Assembly: GCA_037892935.1 (NCBI GenBank)
Contig: JAYXKI010000017.1
Span: 992,001-1,056,000, forward strand
DNA from: Phlebopus portentosus
Taxonomy: Eukaryota > Basidiomycota > Agaricomycetes > Boletales > Boletinellaceae
Direction: 5' to 3'
DNA length: 64,000 bases
In this document: one piece after another, positions 35,701-46,921 of the stretch
Position numbering within the stretch: position 1 is the stretch's first letter
How the letters are laid out: every line of letters starts with the position of its first letter
Position numbers and translations under genes: made by a program
The notes under the pieces: generated by a model
Seen by the model: the letters and a program-made list of their open reading frames with translations, nothing else
The model's database searches: none
Told to the model about the DNA's origin: nothing

Positions 35701-38700
35701 GTACGATTCTTCAGCAAGGGCCCCATGAGAAGCTTTCGGAAGAGGTGACGAGCTGTATGGCTGTCCTGGGTCCAGTTCGATATTAGTGTCCAATCCAATA
35801 ATACTCGAACATGGCTTGAGCTTACGACTGCACTTAATGGATCATCCAATAACACAAACTTGGATCTGGCGTAGATTGCTCTATAAAAAGAGGTGAGTAG
35901 TCATGTTACATACGAGATGGATCACTGTACTGACCTTGCCAGGGCTACGCGAGCTTTCTGACCTCCGGAAAGAGATACACCGCGAACACCGATCTCGGTT
36001 TCATCGCCGTCCTCGAATATGACCAGGTCTGGTCTTAACACGCACGCGTCCAACACTGCAGCATAACGTTCAGGCTCAAACGGTGCCCCGAAAAGAATGT
36101 TTTCCTTGATTGATTGATGCTGAAGCCATGGGGTCTGAGCAGCATACGAAATTGAATGTGTCAATGCGTTCTCGTAGACACTGTGAATATTTTTGTGCAC
36201 TAAGATCCTGCCTTTTGTGAGCGTCATTTCACCCAGTAAAGCGAGCTAATTGTCAACAGAGTGATCAGAAGAAGTAAATTTGGGCGACAACTTATCTTAC
36301 CAAGAGGGCGGTTTTCCCGCTTGCGGTCGGTCCAATGACGACACTCAGAGCCCCCTCCGGAAATAAGACAGAAATGTCACGTAATTCGAATGCGTGATCC
36401 TGACCGACAGCCGCTGTCTCTTCCTGGGTAATATCCGACTGAAGCGTGTCGGCGATGTCAGCTTCAATGTCTCTCTCCGTGTCTCCTTTTGTCTTCGGGT
36501 TGTTATCCTTGCCTTTCGATGTCTTGTCACTGGACCTCTGCTTTTCCACCGTGTTCCATTTCAGGGTGGCATTATCCAGGCCTAACACCATAACATCGCT
36601 GAATTCCTTCTTTACGTCTTCTTTGAGTGTTGACACCTGTGACCCGACCTCATCTTCGTTGAGAAAAGTTTCAATGCGTTGCATAGCGACGCGCGCTTGA
36701 AGGATTTTGATAATCCGTGTCCTTTAAGAGCGTTAGTATTTGAAGTTGTGTATGGAAGAGTCACGGGGACTAACGCACGGGATCACGTTTAAAGGAAACC
36801 GGATCATGAAGAACAACGTGATTGCAGTGAAGGCCGTGCCGACGGTAAGGTCGTTTCCGCAGGAGACATACGCCAAGAATGAGAGTACGCTGACGAGAAT
36901 AGGAGCAGTCGACCAGACAATCTGTAACAAAACAGAATTGAATCGACCTGGATCAGAAAGGAATTATTATGCAGCGGTGCAGCGCAGATGGAGAATAGAG
37001 TCTACTCTTAACCAGCCATATCAGCTCTTTTGCACGAGAGTCTTGTATCCCAGCGATCCACCTGTCTTCCCAAGCGGAGAACTTGATGAACTTGAGAGCA
37101 CCAAGGAGTTCGCTAACAACAGACATCCTCTTATCCTTTGCCGCCAGAACTCCCTTCTGAATACGGACTGCTCTATGAGCCAGGAAGTTGCTCAGTGGCC
37201 ACACGAGGAAAAGGACTGCGAAGCCCGCAAAAGCAGAGGTACCAAGAAGCTGGTAGAGGAAGACGGACGCAATCACAATTTCAAATGGTGCGGCATATAT
37301 GAGATACATGCCACTGATTACCTGAATCAGGAAAGTTAGTTCTGATAATTATCATCTTGATGTGAACCTTGCATACCATTGCGACGCGGTTGGCATCTCC
37401 GGCCATAAGATTCACTATTTTTCCTATATCTGCACCAGCCTTTGCCTCGTCACCCTTATCCTCTTTTGTCTTTCTCTTCTTCCCTTCCCTTTTCTTCTCG
37501 TCGCCCTTCTCCTCCCCCTGCTTGTTGACAATTCCAGATTGATCTTTCCTCTTGAGCGCTTTATCGTAAATCGCAGATATAAGCTGCGAGCGAATGCGCA
37601 CGCTTGCACGACGGCCGTACCACAAATGTTGCAAGTCAGCCTCAGCCTTGAGAACTTGCGAACCAAATATGAGAACCGCAAAGAAATAAGCACGTGCTAT
37701 CGAAGAAGGCAGGCCACTATCGATAGCGTCGATGATACCTTTTAGGAAGAATGGGCCAAGATAGTTGCAGAATACCGATGCAAGTGTACCTATGAAATCA
37801 AGACTAGGAGAACAGATCTGTCAGCTAACGTGGTAGAGATGAAAAGGGACATCCACAAACATGATGTCCTTCGAGTTGGCTGCCAATATCTTCCATAACA
37901 GGCCTCGTTTTTGGTCCAAGGTAGAAAACTTGCGGAAAGTAGGTCTCGCCTGCATCGTGACGCTCAGGTCCCAGACATCCTCCTCTTTCAGTGTCACATT
38001 CGTGCCCTTCTTGATCAATGGATTGACCCAACGGAACGTGAGCCATCCCCATAGAGTCGTGAAGTCTTCTGGGCTTACATTCTTGCCGACTCTTTTCAAG
38101 ATTATTGGATCGTTGAGCGGCCTGCTGAGGGCTAGTATGAGAAGACCGAACGCCACCGTCAGGTTGATAATCAAGCCAAACAGAACGAGGCATGGGGGCG
38201 TCGGATCGCCGTACACGGTACGGTCGAAGACGACTCCTCCAAGCATAAGGGAAGCACCGACGAAATGAACTAGATAGAGTGCGAAGAGGTCATACGGAGG
38301 CCCAACGGACGGTTTTAGTGCAGGACTCAGGGAGGCGTATAACCAAGTGGCTGCGAAAAAAAATGCGAGAATCCCTTCACGCGTGTCCTTGCCTTCCGTG
38401 GCAAATATGAACGCGCCAACTGCAAGCCATGACCCTGTCTCGATCAGGCCGAAAACGATGAGGATGATCGTGAACCAGAACGGCGGCCGTTTCCTGACGG
38501 GTCCATCGGCGGGGGCATCCTTTGGCTTGCTTTCGTCATAGTCCAATGCCTCAGCTTCTTCAAGAGTTAGGAACTCCTTCAGTGGCGACGAGAATGGAAT
38601 GGATCTGCGAAAGACGCGTACGGAAGAGAGGCAAAATAGGTACACTGTGACGAGACCAAACGGTGCAAAAGCACTCCAGGTTGTTATTATGCAAGTATCC

Positions 38701-38738
38701 TCGATGTTGAAAGGATTTGACGACGGGCAAAAGAACAT
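32719..38738 (-). CDS. ABC transporter, subfamily C (MRP/YOR1-like)
   Basis: A many-exon gene with two transmembrane domains and two nucleotide-binding domains. It starts [18 protein letters not shown] and has N-terminal helices ([35 protein letters not shown]). TMD1 includes [32 protein letters not shown] and [15 protein letters not shown]1: Walker [13 protein letters not shown]-loop AAQTPWLQ, signature [14 protein letters not shown], Walker [15 protein letters not shown]2 includes [23 protein letters not shown]2: Walker [31 protein letters not shown], signature [16 protein letters not shown], Walker [15 protein letters not shown]-loop [19 protein letters not shown] pumps export conjugates, drugs or metabolites across the plasma or vacuolar membrane. 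NBD2 carries a Ser-rich insertion before the signature, and a Lys/Glu-rich insertion interrupts TMD1 (37,420-37,560). The end is [10 protein letters not shown]. Confidence 0.92.
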
Positions 38739-39116
38739 AGTGGTTGAAGGACGAGTGTCCCGTGGGCGACTACCGGGGATGCAAGAGCGAGTATAAGTAA
38801 CCTCCTACGTTCACCGCCTTCTCCATTTCGGGGATGATACGATTTCTGACTACTAGCATCGTCGTGCCAACAGGATTCACTTTGTATCAAGAAATACGTT
38901 TAAGTCGGGGTAGAGGGGAGCAGCTATGCCCAGCCAGTATATGAAGGCAAGTAATAAGTATAAGTAGTCTCTTTCGGCTCCTTGTCTATCTTTGGAATGA
39001 TATGATTACTGATTACCTGCGTTGTCCGTCGTCTGTCGTCGTCCGAGAGGAGTCGCAGGATCGAGGACTTCGCCTTTCCCAAGGGGGATTGATTAGGTGC
39101 TACAGGGGATAGGTCA
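38739..39116. other. Upstream region of the ABC transporter with a diverged tandem duplication
   Basis: Two related blocks, about 38,790-38,875 and 38,942-39,030, share the order GTATAAGTA, then a pyrimidine-rich CC-containing stretch, then GGGATGATACGATTTCTGA versus GGAATGATATGATTACTGA, then a GT/CG-rich end. The duplicated unit is about 150 bp apart and lies just upstream of the transporter start. Confidence 0.45.
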
Positions 39117-39311
39117 CAGCGGGCAAAAACCGGTTTTCGGCAAAGCCGAAAGTTCTTTAGGCGATCGTGCCGAAACTTGAAATTTCAATCCTGATCTCCG
39201 TGTTGCTACATGACAAATCACATTCTTGATGCAACCTTTGACGAAATTACTAATTTCATTTCTACTTTCGACCGTTATTGCAGCCATGCCGAAACCGGTT
39301 TTTGCTCACTG
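39117..39311. mobile_element. MITE-like element with inverted ends
   Basis: The left end CAGCGGGCAAAAACCGGTTT and the right end, reverse-complemented, CAGTGAGCAAAAACCGGTTT, followed by (T)CGGCA on both sides, form about 25-bp imperfect terminal inverted repeats around a 195-bp body. No coding capacity. I see no clean target-site duplication, so a palindromic regulatory structure remains possible. Confidence 0.45.
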
Positions 39312-39409
39312 CGGGTGTGATTCTAAATTCCGCACCGGGCAAAAAAGTCATTTCCAACCCGTGAGAATGTTACCCAGAATGGAAAATTGAGAGCGATCAA
39401 AAATTCTAT

Positions 39410-39616
39410 CTAGAGATTTCTTGCTATAAGTGCTGGTGGAGTGGCGTCCGCACTTGCTCCCATTCTTGCCTCGCAGCACTCGCCACAATCAAAGTTACAA
39501 GAAGGTTCTGACCTTGGATAACCATAACACGATGTCAATTCATACCATCCGCTATCCGTGTATACTAACACCCCGTCATCTTCGCAATATGATTCGCGAT
39601 TCCTTCTCTTGTGCAT
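39410..39616 (-). CDS. Small Cys-containing open frame, doubtful
   Basis: A 68-codon frame starts MHKRRNRESYCEDDG and contains SCNFDCGECCEARMG. The Cys cluster loosely resembles VGCDIDCTGCFGG of the glycine-rich protein at 41.5 kb. No other support for expression. Confidence 0.2.
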   Translation of the reverse strand: MHKRRNRESYCEDDGVLVYTDSGWYELTSCYGYPRSEPSCNFDCGECCEARMGASADATPPALIARNL

Positions 39617-40180
39617 TCGTCTCCGTTAAATGTACTTCCCTATACTCTTTGGTATTCTGAGACGGTGTGCGTCTTCCTTTGCTGATCGATATTCTTTCCG
39701 ACTAAGTTCGTCTTGCATCAGAATGAGCACTCCTCCATTTATGGAAGGAATTTCGTGAGCGAATCTTACGAATAAAGGTTCATTCTTACACTTATGGTTG
39801 TTTAGGCGGACTATATGAATATGAGACTGGATGAACTTCTCACGATCTATTCTGGTGCTTTCCGGCGTTTGTGGACATTCGAAACTCCTCCGCTGTTCCT
39901 TCCCTCACAGTCGTCTATCAAAACTAAGTTGACCTTCGAAGATGGCTACGAGGGTACTTTCAGCTTTGAAGCACTTTGAAACGGTTTTGGGTGTCCATAG
40001 TCGAAATCTTGACGCGGTTTGTCATCGTCAAGAGTGTTTCAATTCTCTTTCATTCATGGACCTGAATGGGTTGTCACATCCAGCTATAAGTTTTATCAGT
40101 TCATGAGCCCGTACGGAGACCTTGTACTGCGCTTGCTATTCAGGGGCGATTGACAAATGGCTCCAAGACCAGTACACAAT
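39617..40180. other. No gene seen
   Basis: Only short open frames between the small Cys-containing frame and the first glycine-rich gene. Confidence 0.4.
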
Positions 40181-40510
40181 TCAGCAACCACTACCACCGC
40201 CGCCCCCTCCACCTCCGCCGTCTCCCCCTCCACTGTACCCGCCTCCACCGCCACCGCCACCGTCTCCCCCTCCACTGTACCCGCCTCCACCACCACCTCC
40301 GCCATCTCCCCCTCCACTGTATCCGCCTCCACCACCACCTCCGCCATCTCCCCCTCCACTGTATCCGCCTCCATATACTCCACCGCCGAAATCGCCCCCG
40401 CCTCCGTAGTAGGCACCCGCATTCGACATTCTGGCTGTTGATCGAGCGCCTGTTCTATAGTTTCTTGGTCGTGATGTTGGCGGAGCCGCTCGCGAGGAAG
40501 TGCATCCCAT
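40181..40510 (-). CDS. Glycine-rich small protein 1 (MGC start, GSGC end)
   Basis: An unspliced frame of 109 aa: MGCTSSRAAPPTSRPRNYRT, a linker ending NAGAYYGGGGDFGGGVYG, then four copies of a repeat unit of the form YSGGGDGGGGGGGG, ending GGSGC. MGCTSS fits an N-myristoylation plus palmitoylation signal (Gly2, Cys3), so a lipid-anchored, flexible membrane protein is possible. An ATG five codons upstream is in frame, but the MGC start is shared by all three paralogues. The complementary strand is a poly-proline open frame, a shadow of the Gly repeat. Function unknown. Confidence 0.6.
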   Translation of the reverse strand: MGCTSSRAAPPTSRPRNYRTGARSTARMSNAGAYYGGGGDFGGGVYGGGYSGGGDGGGGGGGGYSGGGDGGGGGGGGYSGGGDGGGGGGGGYSGGGDGGGGGGGGGSGC

Positions 40511-41485
40511 GGTTTGAATCCTCAAACAGGTAGCTGTCGTTAAAAGAGTCAGACGGTCTCTATCCTTTTGAAAAGTTGCCTCTTACAAGAAGTGCAGTGA
40601 ACTAGGCCCGAGCTTGTTGGAAATGAACTAAGTGCGTCTCCGTAAATTGTCTTCTTTATATTGTCTTCTTTTACACGGTTTAGTCGGGCTATAGACGACT
40701 CGAAAAGATGCGCCCATGGCTTCAGCGGCACCGCTGCATCGCCTACTTCAGGCCACGTCCACAAAAGAGTACAGCCATGTTGAGCTAATTGCTCCTATCA
40801 GCAGCATCTTCTCAGAAATCGTTCCGTTCTTAGCTTATTACTTTATCTATTTTTACTCACTTGAAGCATACTAGACTCCTCAGACCATCATAACGTCTCC
40901 GCCAGACGTCTTGCACACAACTTCCAAACAACAAATGAAACGACTTGATCATTGTATTATCACGTGAAGAAGCTTTTGCTCTATATATATGACAGGCGCT
41001 AATCGTTTACGGTAACAGGGTAAATATTAGTTGCCGACCTAGGATACTCGGACTGTAGCTCAACGTGCTCAGCCAGAGGAGGTTTTTTTTTATAATACAA
41101 CCTGCCTCTATCATTGAAAACCCCACTTTCCTCGAATCGAAATGCCCAAGCACAGACGAACTCCGGGTAGGCAGTCACAAGTGCTACAGATTACAGGTCC
41201 GAGTCACCTCTTGGGCATCAGAATTTGAATATGACGTCTCTACACCGCATGCTTGCCGTTTGAAATCAGTACATTTCGAGATCATGGACCGTTCTATTTA
41301 TTTGTGACTCTTTCCCGTCAAGGGTCGCAAGACTGGCGTAAGGCTGAGGAATTGAAGTTCCGCAGTCCTATGGTGACTTTGAGGACAAGTGCAATGCTCC
41401 CACAAACAAGCAGGCCAATGCTCGTCATCGATAGATAGGTTATTGATGAGCAATTGGCATGTTCCTCCATCACCTCACACTAAAC
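40511..41485. other. Spacer between glycine-rich paralogues
   Basis: AT-rich; holds the presumed promoter of glycine-rich gene 1 and the 3' side of gene 2. No other gene recognised. Confidence 0.4.
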
Positions 41486-41710
41486 TTAACACCCACTACC
41501 TCCTCCTCCTCCATCTCCGCCTCCTCCATGACCTCCACCTCCATCTCCGCCGCCGCCACCGTCTCCGCCACCATCTCCTCCAAAGCATCCAGTGCAATCA
41601 ATGTCGCAACCCACATCAGGAGGTTCTTTTTTCTTTCTCGTATGATTCGTCCCTTCCCTCATCTGTTTTTGTTCCGTTCTGATATCGCCCCGAGACTGGG
41701 CGCATCCCAT
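41486..41710 (-). CDS. Glycine-rich small protein 2 (MGC start, GSGC end)
   Basis: An unspliced frame of 74 aa. It starts MGCAQSRGDIRTEQKQMREG, has a basic linker, a Cys cluster PPDVGCDIDCTGCFGG, and a tail of Gly/Asp repeats (GGGGDGGGGH) ending GGSGC. It shares the MGC acylation-type start and the terminal Gly-Ser-Gly-Cys with gene 1 but differs in the linker. Unknown function. Confidence 0.6.
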   Translation of the reverse strand: MGCAQSRGDIRTEQKQMREGTNHTRKKKEPPDVGCDIDCTGCFGGDGGGDGGGGGDGGGGHGGGGDGGGGGSGC

Positions 41711-42251
41711 CCTGCGTGGGGATAAATCAGACAGTAAAACGACTGTATAGACATGTTAGATCTCCGTTATGATTTTTTTACGAAGTACTGGCCTGTGACA
41801 ATTGAGCCGAAAGCCAGGATAGTTTGCTCGCTTTTCAAGCAGAAATCAAATCGATCTTGCATATACTGACAGTTATATGGAGAGAGCACCCGACCGTTCT
41901 GCATCTTGGCCCACTAATATACTTTTTTTACAGCATACTCTAAATTTATCTTGGTCCCGTGCTTTGCTTTCGCTCCATGTGTTGGCTTCGCGAAACTGAT
42001 GGAGACGCCACATGCCTATTCCGCTTGAACGTATCTCTGTTCCATCTTGTTCAAATGCAGTTTTAGATTATAAGACTCTCCGGAGCTTTACGTATCCTTA
42101 CAGTAACCTCGATCACCACATCCATTGACAACGGAGATTTCGTAATAACAACTTGCTAGAAATGTTTATAATCCAGGTATTAGATGAAGAGAAAGTAAAG
42201 TATTCTGCATATGGCGCTCAACTTCTGCACATGAGCTTGATACACGGTAAA
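41711..42251. other. Spacer between glycine-rich paralogues
   Basis: AT-rich with no recognised gene. Likely promoter of glycine-rich gene 2. Confidence 0.4.
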
Positions 42252-42446
42252 TTAGCAACCGCCTCCACTACCGCCTCCGTCGCCTCCGTTCCCTCCTCCT
42301 CCATTGCAACCACCGCCACCATGTGCGGTGTAAGCGGAAGTATAATGCACTCCTGCATTCGTAAATGCCGATGTTGTTCCGCCCGTCGACTTATCAGACC
42401 TTGATTATTGATTTGGCCGTGCCGCTCGCAAAGGTATGCAACCCAT
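42252..42446 (-). pseudogene. Glycine-rich small protein 3, interrupted by an in-frame stop
   Basis: The frame starts MGCIPLRAARPNQ, meets TAA at codon 14, then continues in the same frame with SRSDKSTGGTTSAFTNAG, HYTSAYTAHGGGGCNGG and a Gly tail ending SGGGC-stop. The post-stop part aligns with the linker of paralogue 1 (NAGAYY versus NAGVHY) and keeps the Cys end. The simplest reading is a recent nonsense mutation. No intron could remove the stop. Confidence 0.5.
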
Positions 42447-42828
42447 GTTTTACGATCCAATAGTCAATCAAAAGATCTACTATTATATGATTACCGAATA
42501 ATTGTCGTAGGTAAGGAAGCACATACAGATTAGATTGTGTTTTTGCTCGACTTGCGCAAGCATTGAGTTTCATGTACAGGAGTTGGCTCCTTTTAATGCG
42601 AAAAATGACTAAACCTAACCCAAGACGCGCTCAGCGCTTCAGACCACATTGCCGCACCGCCAGACGTCAAGCATTTTGCATACCAAGGCGGAAACGCCTT
42701 CCGTAGCGAAATTAACCGCCGATTTCCCGCGGGATCAAGACAACCAGACAAGGTCAATCCGCGATAAAACAATTGCATATCCGTGCAAAATATACAACGT
42801 AAAGCCAAAATAGCGGTGCCCTATTGAA
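42447..42828. other. Spacer
   Basis: No gene recognised between glycine-rich copy 3 and the small putative membrane protein gene. Confidence 0.4.
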
Positions 42829-43755
42829 TTAACGTAGTTTTCCACAAGTTGCCACATGACCAAGTCCAATGATTATCTTTCCTGAACCGTACAGCATTGC
42901 ACCGACGCTGAACACTGCTGCACCGGCGAAAATGACTGGAGTGCACAAGAGTATCGCGAAGCCCCTTGTAATGCCCATCATGATTGTATCCTTCTCTGAA
43001 GGTGCGAGCAGTCTTGCGGCTCGATGCCGGAAACGTTGACCGCGTGCGCCTTCTGAACCAGCGGTTACAACGACTTCTGCATCGTTCAAGGCTATGCTGC
43101 CCTCTGCGTCTGCGCCACCATTTAAGACACGCAATGAACGTGAGAAGACTTCAGCGCGACTGTCCCATTCGGCTTGGACGAGCGGATCTGAGTGAATGCG
43201 AGAGAGACTAAGCGAAGTCATTTCAGTTATCAGGTGCGTAAGACAGCGGGAAGACCTACCGTTGCATCCCTGCCAGAACAAGCTCCTCCAGTACACGCAC
43301 TCCACATTGACTATCACCGACATTCTCTGAACAGAAACCACAAATGAAACGTGATAGCTTTGAATACCTAGAGGCGCGCCCTCTAGCGATTTTCAAATCG
43401 GCTATATTAACCTGGAGCTCGCGCAGCGCCTCATACCACTCAGCCTCTCCGGAAGCTGAGGCCGCATGAATAAGGCGTGGATCAGCGATCCCTGGAGATT
43501 GAAGAACCTGAGCCGGGGAAATCGCTGAATAGCTCTCCTTATTGTCATTTCCGAACAAAGGATGCTGATAAACTGGAGGGTCGTCAAGGCCTCGTGTTAC
43601 TGGGGCGTGACTTAAGTGTGCAGCGCGCTGTCCCTGGGCGAGCTGGTTCTCGTCCCGAGCTAGTAGAGGTACTGATGGATCTAGTACATGGAATGAATAG
43701 CAATCCACGCGAGGTGCTAGCAAGGCATACCAGCAGTGTCTCCAAGTGAGGACAT
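42829..43755 (-). CDS. Unknown protein with C-terminal membrane segment(s)
   Basis: Four exons (43755-43731, 43680-43368, 43324-43260, 43187-42829) give 253 aa with consistent phases. The protein starts MSSLGDTADPSVPLLARDEN. The middle is polar and possibly helical (WYEALRELQVNIADLKIARG, DPLVQAEWDSRAEVFSRSLR). A basic loop GARGQRFRHRAARLLAP precedes a hydrophobic C-terminus: GITRGFAILLCTPVIFAGAA, VFSVGAMLYGSGKIIIGLG. One long or two short helices would anchor it in a membrane. No known family recognised. Confidence 0.65.
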
Positions 43756-44654
43756 GATCGTTAAAGTACAGGTAGGTATAGCAGACTTATCAACCCGATG
43801 TCATATGGGCTATTTAAGGTCCAACCGAGCCCGCATGGCTGAAATCGTGCATCATTGCGGAATGACTGCGGTCTAAGAAGCGAAGACTAAAAGACTGCGT
43901 ATACTCTATCGTTTAGCCAAGCTGCAAAATCGGCAGCACGGCAATCGATTCCGCAGTCTCAATGTCCAAGAGCTTATAAACGATCCACGGCTCGATCTCA
44001 CGAGGCTGCTGGCTATCATATAACACTGTCAGGATACACGTACAGGACGACCGGCGCTCTGAGGATAATTACCAGTAGTTGACCATCGTTGAGAAGGAAA
44101 GGATACTTAACACGAACACGAAGCGATTGTGCGGAATGATCTTGAGAAGAATATATTGTTAGGATAAAATGAATGCAGATGTGCTCTGGTCAGGAACGCC
44201 GCCCAGAGGACCCCTTCCTGATTATTCCCAGTGAGAATGCTTTAACCGCCGACAATGATTCCCCATTCCGTGTAATCTTGGAGTACCAGCACAAAGTGGC
44301 ATCGAGCCAGAAGCACTAGTACTGATGGCTGGAGACAGCTCATACATAATTCAGATGAAATCAGATGTGGTTCACTTGATGATGACGCGAATGGTCAACA
44401 AGTTCAACGTTTCGGTGGGGTCTTCTCTGTTCGATCACGTTATCTTCACACACACGAGTTGGTGGTATCTTGCGCTCAGACTTGCAGAACTCCGACCTGA
44501 CATCAAACCATGGGGGCCGTTTCTCACCGTCCTGCACAGAAAATTTTGTCTGCTCTACTCCCGTGCCCCATGGTTTCTTTACTCGTACTTCCTTCGGGCG
44601 CTATAAAGTCAAGTCGATAATGATAAGGAGCAAGACGAGTCTTCGCCGAGGAGT
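43756..44654. promoter_or_regulatory. Divergent promoter region, no gene seen
   Basis: About 900 bp lie between the start of the small putative membrane protein gene (minus) and the alcohol dehydrogenase (plus). Open frames here are short and unsupported. No specific sites can be named. Confidence 0.4.
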
Positions 44655-46061
44655 ATGCCTTCACAACCAACCATTCCTGCTGTCCAGCGCGCTTTCGTGC
44701 TTTCTGCTCCAGGAGAAGACCTGACGCTTATTACAGACTACCCAGTCGTCCAACCTTCGGAGCTAAAGCCAGGACAATGTCTCGTCAAGCTTACTCATTC
44801 GGGCGTCTGCCATACTGATCTTAGCATTCGATCGAACATACACCCGGTTCAGCCTAAAGCAAATTTAATTGGAGGACACGAGGGAACTGGCATAGTTGTG
44901 GCCGTGGCAGAAAACACGGAATATGGAGGAGTGAAAGTTGGCGACCGTGTCGGCATCAAGTTTGTAGCCAACTCTTGCTTGAACTGCGAGATGTGTCTGA
45001 AGGGTCTTGAAGGACGTGAGTCGATCCCTTTTGTGAACTCTTCTGCTCTTATCGGAAATTCTTTTAGTCTGCTACAACCTGCAGTCCAGTGGTGCTGTAA
45101 TTGATGGAACCTTTTGCGAGTATGCAGTGTCATATGTCAATCATGTTACGCCGATCCCGGACTCTTTGGATAGTCCTACGGCCTCTGCTATCATGTGTGC
45201 TGTGAGTCCATCTTACTTATTGCAGACGGCTCGTTAAGTTCCCATGACAGGGTCTTTCTGTATACAGTGCTTTGCAGCAATGCAATGCTCACATCGGTGA
45301 TTGGGTCATCGTTCCTGGTGCGGGAGGCGGACTCGGTCATTTAGGTAAGCTCAATTGCTTTACGGGCCCGTTTCATGTATTAAAACTGAATACGTGCGTC
45401 AATCAGCAATACAATATGCAGTAGCCATGGGGCTACGGGTAGTTGCGATAGATACCGGTTCCGAGAAGCGCGAACTCTGCATTTCACTCGGCGCGGAGAA
45501 ATGGATTGATTACAAGACAAGCTCTGACGTAGCTACAGACGTACGTGCCGCAACGGGTGGATTAGGCGCCCATGCTGCGATAGTTACTGCTGGGGGAAAC
45601 GACGCATATGCATCCGCTGGTATGTATTTGCGGTCGGGAGGATATCTCATGTGCGTCGTGAGTATCTTCATATTACCTCCCAATGGAATGTTTAGCTGGT
45701 AAACGATGACTTCGCTAGGGAATCCCTCAGAACGGCTTACTCTCTTTACCAATTTTGCTCGTTGCTGGGCGGGGCTTGACTGTCCGTGGAATTTTCGTGG
45801 GGTGAGCGGTATTTTATGATGAGATGTATATCGTTCTAATCCGATTCTGTAGCAATCGGCAGCAGTCAATCGAGGCCGTAAATATCGCGGCAGCAGGAAA
45901 AGTGAAATGCAGATACTCAATTCGAGGCCTATCCGAGCTTGAAAGGTGCGTCGTTCATAGAACGTTGCATTTCTATTGCTGATATGGAAAACCTTAGTGT
46001 TTACGAAGAGATGGAAAAGGGACGGATTGTTGGCCGTGTTGTCTTGGATATCTCAAAATGA
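44655..46061 (+). CDS. Zinc-dependent alcohol dehydrogenase
   Basis: A multi-exon gene (first five exons 44655-45015, 45068-45201, 45251-45344, 45407-45657, 45719-45801, in phase). It starts MPSQPTIPAVQRAFVLSAPG. Catalytic-zinc ligands are in HSGVCHTDL and GGHEGTG; the structural-zinc loop CLNCEMCLKGLEGLC has the C-x2-C-x2-C-x7-C spacing. The NAD(P) domain is seen in DWVIVPGAGGGLGHLAIQYA, VVAIDTGSEKRELCISLGAE (Asp after strand 2 favours NAD), WIDYKTSSD and IVTAGGNDAYASAG. The end is KGRIVGRVVLDISK. Size and motifs match tetrameric fungal ADHs (EC 1.1.1.1) that interconvert ethanol or other primary alcohols and aldehydes in the cytosol. Confidence 0.95.
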
Positions 46062-46921
46062 TTGGACGACTTTGTATCTACCATGCCGTTTCAAATCGGA
46101 ACTAATCAACCGTGTCAAGTGCGGAAATAATGCACGCCTCGGCAATATCGATTACGATCTACAAGCCATCATTATCCGTCTCTAGTTCAACCGGAATAAG
46201 ATTGGTCTACTCAGCAAAGGGATATTGCTGCGCGGCTCGATCTTCGTCAAGTACTCTTCGTCTTCGATTGGGGCCGAGAAGCTATTGCCACAGGACTTTG
46301 CTTCAGAAGGACTGCAACACGGAGAGGTGTCCGAGTATTTGCGAGACGAATGGGACGGGATTGTGCAGGCTCGGCTGGCCAATGCTTCAAAGAGTCGCAT
46401 GATTGGGTTGCTATTGCTGGATGCATTGAGATGGAACGTAAGGAGATTGTCGCTGATTTGGTGCGAGCTCATTCTAGAACCAGATGCCAGATGCAACGGA
46501 ACAGTGAAAGCTAAACTGAAGAGTGGGAAGAGATGGAATACTGAAGAAAAGATGTCCCGTGCAACGAGCTTATGGCGCTAGCTGATACACGGAAATATAC
46601 ATAACGAGACCAGAGGACTGGAACAGCGCAAGTCATCAGTAGTCGGTCTATTTTATGTATGACCTCTCACAGGCCGGTTTCAGTAGGTAAGAATGGCTTT
46701 GGTTCTGACTGTCCTGTTCTAGGAGGCTATACTTCGCCGCTCCAGTGAACCCGTGAGAATGAACATGCTAAATCAGCGTTCGCCCTTACAACTATGACGT
46801 CACACCTGCATATTGACACAGCACTACACCTAACCCAGCAAACGCCATCGGAAGTGAGTAGATAGCAAGGTTCGGTTACAAGGACACGCTTTATTCCTTA
46901 ACAAAAAAAGGCAATATAGTT
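46062..46921. other. Unassigned stretch with overlapping open frames
   Basis: Both strands are open over about 46,180-46,580 (plus about 118 codons, minus about 104). Neither has a convincing start or known motif, so at most one can be a gene. The remainder is the promoter side of the GFA gene. Confidence 0.3.

Noticed and set aside
40122..40441. Plus-strand open frames rich in Pro, Ser/Thr or Arg over the glycine-rich gene
   Set aside because: They are complementary-strand shadows of the GGN/GAY repeat. The minus strand has the paralogous MGC start and Cys end, the plus strand has nothing shared between copies.
43256..43368. Continuous frame SENVGDSQCGVRVLEELVLA as part of the small membrane protein
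   Set aside because: Reading straight through puts the last exon out of frame. Splicing at 43367 and 43325 gives a 253-aa frame with all phases matching.
46182..46581. Overlapping plus and minus open frames after the alcohol dehydrogenase as a gene
   Set aside because: Neither has a convincing start, splice context or motif, and both cannot be real; left as unassigned.
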